Below, piece after piece: positions 40,693 through 45,515 of a stretch of DNA of 45,515 nucleotides; position 1 is the first letter of the stretch, and every line of letters starts with the position of its first letter. The translations under genes were made by a program, and so were the position numbers. Source of the DNA: Thermoflexibacter ruber (lineage in GTDB: Bacteria; Bacteroidota; Bacteroidia; Cytophagales; Thermoflexibacteraceae); contig NZ_FONY01000015.1 in NCBI RefSeq assembly GCF_900113045.1, positions 1-45,515 on the forward strand, read 5' to 3'. Below the pieces are notes generated by a model. That model ran no database searches. It saw only the letters and a list, made by a program, of their open reading frames with translations, and was not told where the DNA came from.

Positions 40693-41649
40693 TTACAAAG
40701 CACTTTTTCCGTCAAAAAGTTGGTTATTTATTTTCTGGCTATACACGGCATAGTTAAAGCCTTTTTGGATACAGTATGCCCCGTATTCTCCTTTTTTGTT
40801 CAGAGCTAAAAAACCTACTTGGATTTTCTCAAATCCTTTAAAACGCTGCATGATGCGTTCTACAGCGACTTTGCAGGCTTTTTCAGGGGACTTGCCTTGT
40901 CGCATAAGTTCCACTACTAAGTGGCTACCTACTGTACGTATCACCGCCTCCCCTACTCCTGTGGCACAAGCTGCACCGACTTCATTGTCCACGTACAAAC
41001 CTGCGCCGATAATTGGGGAATCACCTACTCTACCGTGCATTTTCCAAGCCATGCCACTTGTGGTGCAAGCTCCAGAAAGATTCCCTGAGGCATCTAAGGC
41101 AAGCATTCCGATTGTATCATGGTTATTCTCAAAGTTGATAATTGGTTCGTATTTTGCCTCTTTAAGCCATTCTCTCCATGCTTTTTCTGCTGTAGGCGTA
41201 AGCAAATTTTCTTTTTGGAAGCCATTTTTCAAGGCGAAATCCAATGCCCCTTCGCCTACTAACATGACATGAGGTGTTTTTTCCATGACCAATCGCGCTA
41301 CCGAAATGGGGTGCTTGATGTGTTCTAAGAAAGCCACTGCCCCGCAGTTGCTGTTCTCGTCCATAATACAAGCGTCCAGCGTAACCCTGCCATCTCTGTC
41401 AGGAAATCCACCATAGCCTACACTGCTTACTTTGGGGTCTGCTTCGGAAACTTTTACACCCGCTTCTACGGCATCTAAAGCTTTCCCATTTTTGCTTAGA
41501 ATCTCCCATGCAGCTTTGTTGGCATCTATGCCATGTTCCCAAGTAGAAATCACTATGGGATTATTTTTAACTCTACTATCTTTCATATTCCCAAGTACTT
41601 GGCTTGCTACACTTATTAAACCTAAGGAAAGAAAACTTCTTCTTTGCAT
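40693..41649 (-). CDS. Glycosylasparaginase (N4-(beta-N-acetylglucosaminyl)-L-asparaginase family), exported
   Basis: 318 residues. The autoproteolytic nucleophile motif is H-D-T-I-G-M (T169), as in the Flavobacterium enzyme, and other conserved parts are W-E-H-G-I-D-A-N-K-A-A-W, G-G-F-P-D-R-D-G, D-A-C-I-M-D and the R-V-G-D-S-P-I-I-G-A-G region. The precursor is expected to cleave itself before T169 to give alpha and beta subunits. A leader M-Q-R-R-S-F-L-S-L-G-L-I-S with RR-x-F-L resembles Tat signals. It cleaves GlcNAc-Asn linkages from glycoprotein fragments. A TAGCTTTG box (41721-41714, minus) may be its promoter. Confidence 0.92.
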   Translation of the reverse strand: MQRRSFLSLGLISVASQVLGNMKDSRVKNNPIVISTWEHGIDANKAAWEILSKNGKALDAVEAGVKVSEADPKVSSVGYGGFPDRDGRVTLDACIMDENSNCGAVAFLEHIKHPISVARLVMEKTPHVMLVGEGALDFALKNGFQKENLLTPTAEKAWREWLKEAKYEPIINFENNHDTIGMLALDASGNLSGACTTSGMAWKMHGRVGDSPIIGAGLYVDNEVGAACATGVGEAVIRTVGSHLVVELMRQGKSPEKACKVAVERIMQRFKGFEKIQVGFLALNKKGEYGAYCIQKGFNYAVYSQKINNQLFDGKSAL

Positions 41650-41681
41650 ATATTTTAACGATTAAATAGTACTATCATACT

Positions 41682-41709
41682 GTGCCTAACTTGGAAAATT
41701 AGACCTACT
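41682..41709. repeat. Partial copy of the GTAGGTCTGA palindromic element
   Basis: AACTTGGAAAATTAGACCTAC matches the right half of the copy at 32162-32215 (GATTTGGGAAATCAGACCTAC), and GTGCCTAA on the left can pair with TTAGACCTAC imperfectly. It lies between the glycosylasparaginase gene and the terminator of the giant repeat gene. Confidence 0.45.
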
Positions 41710-41742
41710 TATGCAAAGCTAATTTGTTTTTTGGAAAATCAA

Positions 41743-41771
41743 AAAAGGCTTCCTTTTTAAAGAAGCCTTTT
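41743..41771 (-). terminator. Terminator of the giant repeat protein gene
   Basis: AAAAGGCTTC (41743-41752) and GAAGCCTTTT (41762-41771) pair perfectly around a 9-nt loop. On the minus strand the hairpin is followed by a T-run, 19 nt after the stop of the giant gene. Confidence 0.88.
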
Positions 41772-41789
41772 CTCATATTTTAAAACATT

Positions 41790-44700
41790 TTAAAGTTTGA
41801 TTACTTTGACCGAAACGTTGGTAGTACTGCTTATGATTCTTACTATATACGAGCCACTTGCTTGGTTAGTCATGTCTATAAAGAAGCCTTGTACTTTACC
41901 ATTAGTCAAGAAGACATTTCTTTGATATACGATTGTCCCAGTAATAGAAACTACTACCACTTGGATTTGACTATCCGCAGGGTTTTGATAATCTAAGTAG
42001 AATCGTCCATCTACTGATGGGTTAGGATATACTTGATATACCAAAGAAGATTCATCTATCTGACCATTGCAGTTGTTATCTATTCCGTCAGGTACTTCCG
42101 TTGCGTCTGGGTGTACATTTGGATTGTTGTCATTGCAATCACCTTTGTTAGATACGTAGCCCGTAGGTTTCACACAAGACTTGATAGTTACACTTGGATT
42201 ACCAAAGCCATCGCCATCTGCATCTTGATACCAAATAGTATTGGGATTAATCTTCGCATCTGAATCATCACAATCTGTATTGTCTGGCACATATCCTATT
42301 GGAGCGGTGCAAGCAGATACCACTACATTTGGATTACCAAAGCCGTCTCCGTCTGCATCGCGATACCACTTAGGCACTGTTCCGTCAGGATTGAAGATGG
42401 TAGGACAGTTATCAGTATTGTTGCTAACATATCCATCTGGTCGAGAGCAAGCCTGAATCGCATTTGCAGGGTCTCCTAAGCCATCTCTATCTTGGTCGAG
42501 ATACCAAGTAGGGATAACTTGATTAGGATTAGGCAGTGTTGGACAGTTATCTGTACCATTTAGTACATAGTTTCCAACAGGTTTTGTACAAGAAACAATG
42601 AAGTTGTTAGGGTCTCCAAAGCCATCTCCGTCTTGGTCTAAGTACCACTTTGTATTTGGATTGATATTCCTATTTGTATCATCGCAATCTGTATTATTTC
42701 TGACATATCCTGCAGGTTGCAAGCATTGAGTTCTTACATCGGCAGGATTACCAAAGCCATCTCCGTCTGCATCACGATACCATTTCGTATTAGGATTCAA
42801 ACTTGCATCACTATCGTTACAATCTTGATTATTTCTCACAAAACCTGCGGGTTGAGTACATGATTTTTGCGTAACACTTGGATTACCAAAACCATCTCCG
42901 TCTGCATCGCGATACCAAATAGTATTAGGATTCAAGGTTGCATCACTGTCGTTGCAGTCTGCATTGCTTCTGACGTATCCCACAGGTTGCAAGCATTGAG
43001 TCCTTACATCGGCAGGATTACCAAAGCCGTCGCCGTCAGCATCACGATACCATTTGGTATTCGGATTGATGTCTGCCTTAGTATCATCACAGTCTGTATT
43101 ATCTCTAATATATCCCGCAGGTTGCAAGCATTGGGTTTTTACATCAGCAGGATTGCCAAAGCCATCGCCGTCAGCATCACGATACCATTTTGTATTTGGA
43201 TTTAGAGTAGCATCATTATCGTTACAATCCGAATTATTGGTAACGAAATTACCCACAGGTTTCGCACATTGGGTAAAGGCTACTGCACCTGCACCAAAGC
43301 CATCATTATCGTTATCTGCATACCACTTTGTATTTGGATTAATGCTTGCGTCGTTATCGTTACAATCCGTATTGTTCATTACATAACCTGCTGGCTGTGA
43401 ACAAGCTACTACGCTTATACTTGGATTGCCAAAGCCATCGCCATCAGCATCACGATACCATACCGCAGTAGGTTTGATGGCAGGATTAGTGTCATCACAA
43501 TCCCCATTATTAGTAACATAGCTGCCTGTTGGTTTAGCACATTGGACAAAGACTACTGGTCCAGCTCCAAAACCATCGCCGTCGTTATCTGCATACCATT
43601 TTGTATTTGGATTCAAGGTAGCATCGCTGTCATTGCAATCAGTGTTATCTCTGATATATCCTGCAGGTTGTAAGCATTGAGTTTTTACATTAGCAGGATT
43701 GCCAAAGCCATCGCCGTCTGCATCGCGATACCATTTCGTATTAGGATTGATGTCTGCCTTAGTATCATCGCAGTCCGTGTTGTTAGTAACATAATTACCC
43801 GCAGGTTTGTTACATTGTGTAAATGCAACCGTCGCTGCTCCAAACCCATCTCCATCATTGTCTGCATACCATTTTGTATTTGGATTTAGACTTGCATTGC
43901 TATCATTACAATCTGTGTTATCTCTAACATATCCAGTTGGTTGCAAGCATTGGTTTTTTACGTCAGCAGGATTGCCAAAGCCATCGCCGTCTGCATCGCG
44001 ATACCATTGCGTATTGGGATTGATGTCTGCCTTAGTATCATCGCAATCTGTATTATCCCTAATATATCCAGTTGGTTGCAAGCATTGGGTTTTTGCATCA
44101 GCAGGATTACCAAAGCCATCGCCGTCTGCATCACGGTACCATTTTGTATTGGGATTCAGGGTAGCATCGCTATCATTGCAATCAGCATTGCTAAGCACAA
44201 AGCCCGTTGGTTGGGTACAACTTACTTGGGTTATAGTAGGATTACCAAAGCCGTCTCCATCTGCATCGCGATACCATACAGTTGTTGGGTTAATAGCTAC
44301 ATTATTATCATTGCAATCCGTGTTATTTCTAACATATCCAGCAGGTTGCAAGCATTGGGTTTTTACGTCAGCCGGATTGCCAAATCCATCGCCGTCTGCA
44401 TCACGATACCATTGCGTATTGGGGTTAATATCTGCTTTGGTATCATCACAGTCCGTGTTATTTCTAACATATCCAGCAGGTTGCAAGCATTGAGTTTTTT
44501 CATCAGCCGGATTGCCAAAGCCATCGCCGTCTGCATCGCGATACCATTTCGTATTGGGATTCAGGGTAGCATCGCTATCGTTACAATCAGCATTGTTAAG
44601 CACAAAGCCTGTTGGTTGCGTACAGCTTACTTGAGTTATGGCAGGATTGCCAAAGCCGTCTCCATCTGCATCACGGTACCATACAGTTGTTGGGTTAATA

Positions 44701-45515
44701 GCTGCGTTATTATCATTACAATCCGTGTTATTTCTAACATATCCAGCAGGTTGCAAGCATTGGGTTTTTTCATCAGCCGGATTGCCAAAGCCATCGCCGT
44801 CTGCATCACGATACCATTTCGTATTAGGATTGATGTCTGCCTTAGTATCATCGCAATCAGCATTGTTAAGCACAAAGCCTGTTGGTTGCGTACAACTTAC
44901 TTGGGTTATGGCAGGATTACCAAAGCCGTCTCCATCTGTATCGCGATACCATACAGTTGTTGGGTTAATAGCTACATTATTATCATTGCAATCCGTATTA
45001 TTTCTAACATATCCAGCAGGTTGCAAGCATTGAGTTTTTTCATCAGCCGGATTGCCAAAGCCATCGCCATCTGCATCACGATACCATTTCGTATTAGGAT
45101 TCAGAGTAGCATCGCTATCGTTACAATCAGCATTGTTAAGCACAAAGCCTGTTGGTTGCGTACAACTTACTTGAGTTATGGCAGGATTGCCAAAGCCGTC
45201 TCCATCTGCATCACGGTACCATACAGTTGTTGGGTTAATAGCTACATTATTATCATCACAATCCGTGTTATTTCTAACATATCCAGCAGGTTGCAAGCAT
45301 TGAGTTTTTTCATCAGCCGGATTGCCAAAGCCATCGCCATCTGCATCACGATACCATTTCGTATTAGGATTCAGAGTAGTATCATTATCGTTGCAATCCG
45401 TATTATTAGTTACATAGTTACCTGTAGGTTTAGTACATTGAGTAAAAGCAACTGCCCCTGCGCCAAAACCGTCATTATCGTTGTCCAGATACCATTGTGT
45501 ATTTGGATTAATAGC
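41790..45515 (-). CDS. Giant secreted protein of 45-residue calcium-binding-type repeats, T9SS C-terminal domain (5' part beyond window)
   Basis: About 1242 codons are visible and the frame is open through the right edge. A start shown at a TTG (45296) is internal to a repeat. About 25 units of about 45 residues (135 nt) follow the pattern W-Y-R-D-A-D-G-D-G-F-G-N-P ... C-x-x-P-x-G-Y-V-x-N-x-x-D-C-x-D-x-x-x-x-x-x-P-N-T. The D-x-D-G-D-G-x-G loop is of the thrombospondin-3 calcium type and the D-C-x-D part is of the MopE type. Most units carry two Cys, probably one disulfide each. Two units near the C-terminus are N-C-P variants. The end is a type IX secretion sorting domain (V-Y-P-N-P-S ... G-S-Y-I-V-R-I ... 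V-K-V-I-K-L). It is likely a long, rigid surface or extracellular adhesin. Confidence 0.93.
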   Translation of the reverse strand, partial: AINPNTQWYLDNDNDGFGAGAVAFTQCTKPTGNYVTNNTDCNDNDTTLNPNTKWYRDADGDGFGNPADEKTQCLQPAGYVRNNTDCDDNNVAINPTTVWYRDADGDGFGNPAITQVSCTQPTGFVLNNADCNDSDATLNPNTKWYRDADGDGFGNPADEKTQCLQPAGYVRNNTDCNDNNVAINPTTVWYRDTDGDGFGNPAITQVSCTQPTGFVLNNADCDDTKADINPNTKWYRDADGDGFGNPADEKTQCLQPAGYVRNNTDCNDNNAAINPTTVWYRDADGDGFGNPAITQVSCTQPTGFVLNNADCNDSDATLNPNTKWYRDADGDGFGNPADEKTQCLQPAGYVRNNTDCDDTKADINPNTQWYRDADGDGFGNPADVKTQCLQPAGYVRNNTDCNDNNVAINPTTVWYRDADGDGFGNPTITQVSCTQPTGFVLSNADCNDSDATLNPNTKWYRDADGDGFGNPADAKTQCLQPTGYIRDNTDCDDTKADINPNTQWYRDADGDGFGNPADVKNQCLQPTGYVRDNTDCNDSNASLNPNTKWYADNDGDGFGAATVAFTQCNKPAGNYVTNNTDCDDTKADINPNTKWYRDADGDGFGNPANVKTQCLQPAGYIRDNTDCNDSDATLNPNTKWYADNDGDGFGAGPVVFVQCAKPTGSYVTNNGDCDDTNPAIKPTAVWYRDADGDGFGNPSISVVACSQPAGYVMNNTDCNDNDASINPNTKWYADNDNDGFGAGAVAFTQCAKPVGNFVTNNSDCNDNDATLNPNTKWYRDADGDGFGNPADVKTQCLQPAGYIRDNTDCDDTKADINPNTKWYRDADGDGFGNPADVRTQCLQPVGYVRSNADCNDSDATLNPNTIWYRDADGDGFGNPSVTQKSCTQPAGFVRNNQDCNDSDASLNPNTKWYRDADGDGFGNPADVRTQCLQPAGYVRNNTDCDDTNRNINPNTKWYLDQDGDGFGDPNNFIVSCTKPVGNYVLNGTDNCPTLPNPNQVIPTWYLDQDRDGLGDPANAIQACSRPDGYVSNNTDNCPTIFNPDGTVPKWYRDADGDGFGNPNVVVSACTAPIGYVPDNTDCDDSDAKINPNTIWYQDADGDGFGNPSVTIKSCVKPTGYVSNKGDCNDNNPNVHPDATEVPDGIDNNCNGQIDESSLVYQVYPNPSVDGRFYLDYQNPADSQIQVVVVSITGTIVYQRNVFLTNGKVQGFFIDMTNQASGSYIVRIISSTTNVSVKVIKL
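44220..45515. repeat. Near-identical 135/270-bp tandem DNA repeats within the giant gene
   Basis: In this part units alternate between one type with A-D-E-K-T-Q-C-L-Q-P and one with A-I-T-Q-V-S-C-T-Q-P, so the DNA shows a 270-bp period with long identical blocks, for example around 44640, 44910 and 45180. Toward the C-terminal end (lower coordinates) the units are more diverged. The identity implies recent duplication or gene conversion, and the region is prone to assembly collapse. Confidence 0.8.

Noticed and set aside
42867-45033. Several long plus-strand open frames across the repeat region (for example 43807-44493)
   Set aside because: They are antisense to the giant repeat gene and arise because the repeat lacks stops in one antisense frame. 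Their products are low-complexity Ser/Pro repeats with no known domains.
41790-45515. CRISPR-like array suggested by regular short repeats
   Set aside because: The repeats are 135 bp long, in frame, translate to conserved domain units and have no short unique spacers, so they are coding tandem repeats.

Overview
The window is AT-rich bacterial DNA that reads as chromosome of a Bacteroidota member, most likely Cytophagales-like. The signs are a type IX secretion C-terminal domain on a giant repeat protein, GLPGLI-family proteins, LytTR and TPR-type signalling proteins, almost no Shine-Dalgarno sequences, and several promoters of the Bacteroidota form TTTG-N19-21-TAnnTTTG. I do not name a genus. 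I saw no rRNA, tRNA or CRISPR array.

Layout. 1-305 is the 3' end of an IS982-type transposase. 0.4-8.2 kb holds a TolB-like propeller protein, a small exported protein, a lysophospholipid acyltransferase, a GT2 glycosyltransferase followed by gluconate kinase, an L-rhamnose isomerase, an orphan LytTR response regulator and a membrane protein with an HExxH motif. 8.2-11.4 kb carries a phosphodiester glycosidase and a secreted beta/gamma-crystallin repeat protein. 11.7-13.2 kb has an XRE regulator beside a SiaC/SiaB-like phospho-switch pair. 14-16.3 kb has an orphan DNA methyltransferase, a DUF3179 protein and a second XRE regulator.

16.4-24.4 kb looks like accessory DNA. It holds two lipoproteins, an intact GLPGLI gene with a broken paralogue behind it, a four-helix membrane protein with a C-terminal zinc finger, a small soluble protein with the same zinc finger, a long AT-rich gap, and a plasmid-style replication-initiator-like gene with a textbook Bacteroidota promoter. 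An integrated plasmid remnant or a small uncharacterised replication module is the most unusual possibility in the window.

24.6-37.9 kb holds a bifunctional rhamnulose-phosphate aldolase/lactaldehyde dehydrogenase, an epoxide-hydrolase-like enzyme, two sensor kinases, a dienelactone hydrolase, a sorbosone-type dehydrogenase, a tandemly duplicated outer membrane barrel and a TlpA-like thioredoxin protein. 37.9-41.6 kb is a minus-strand run of thioesterase, MOSC, phosphotriesterase-like, DinB-like and glycosylasparaginase genes. From 41.79 kb to the right edge runs the C-terminal part of a very large secreted protein made of about 25 visible 45-residue calcium-binding-type repeats.

Genes that fit together: the isomerase at 5.3 kb and the aldolase/dehydrogenase at 24.7 kb are two steps of L-rhamnose catabolism, although they lie far apart and no classical rhamnulokinase is visible. 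SiaB and SiaC form a kinase/substrate pair. Much of the rest is cell-envelope or secreted proteins. Several noncoding palindromes belong to small interspersed repeat families.
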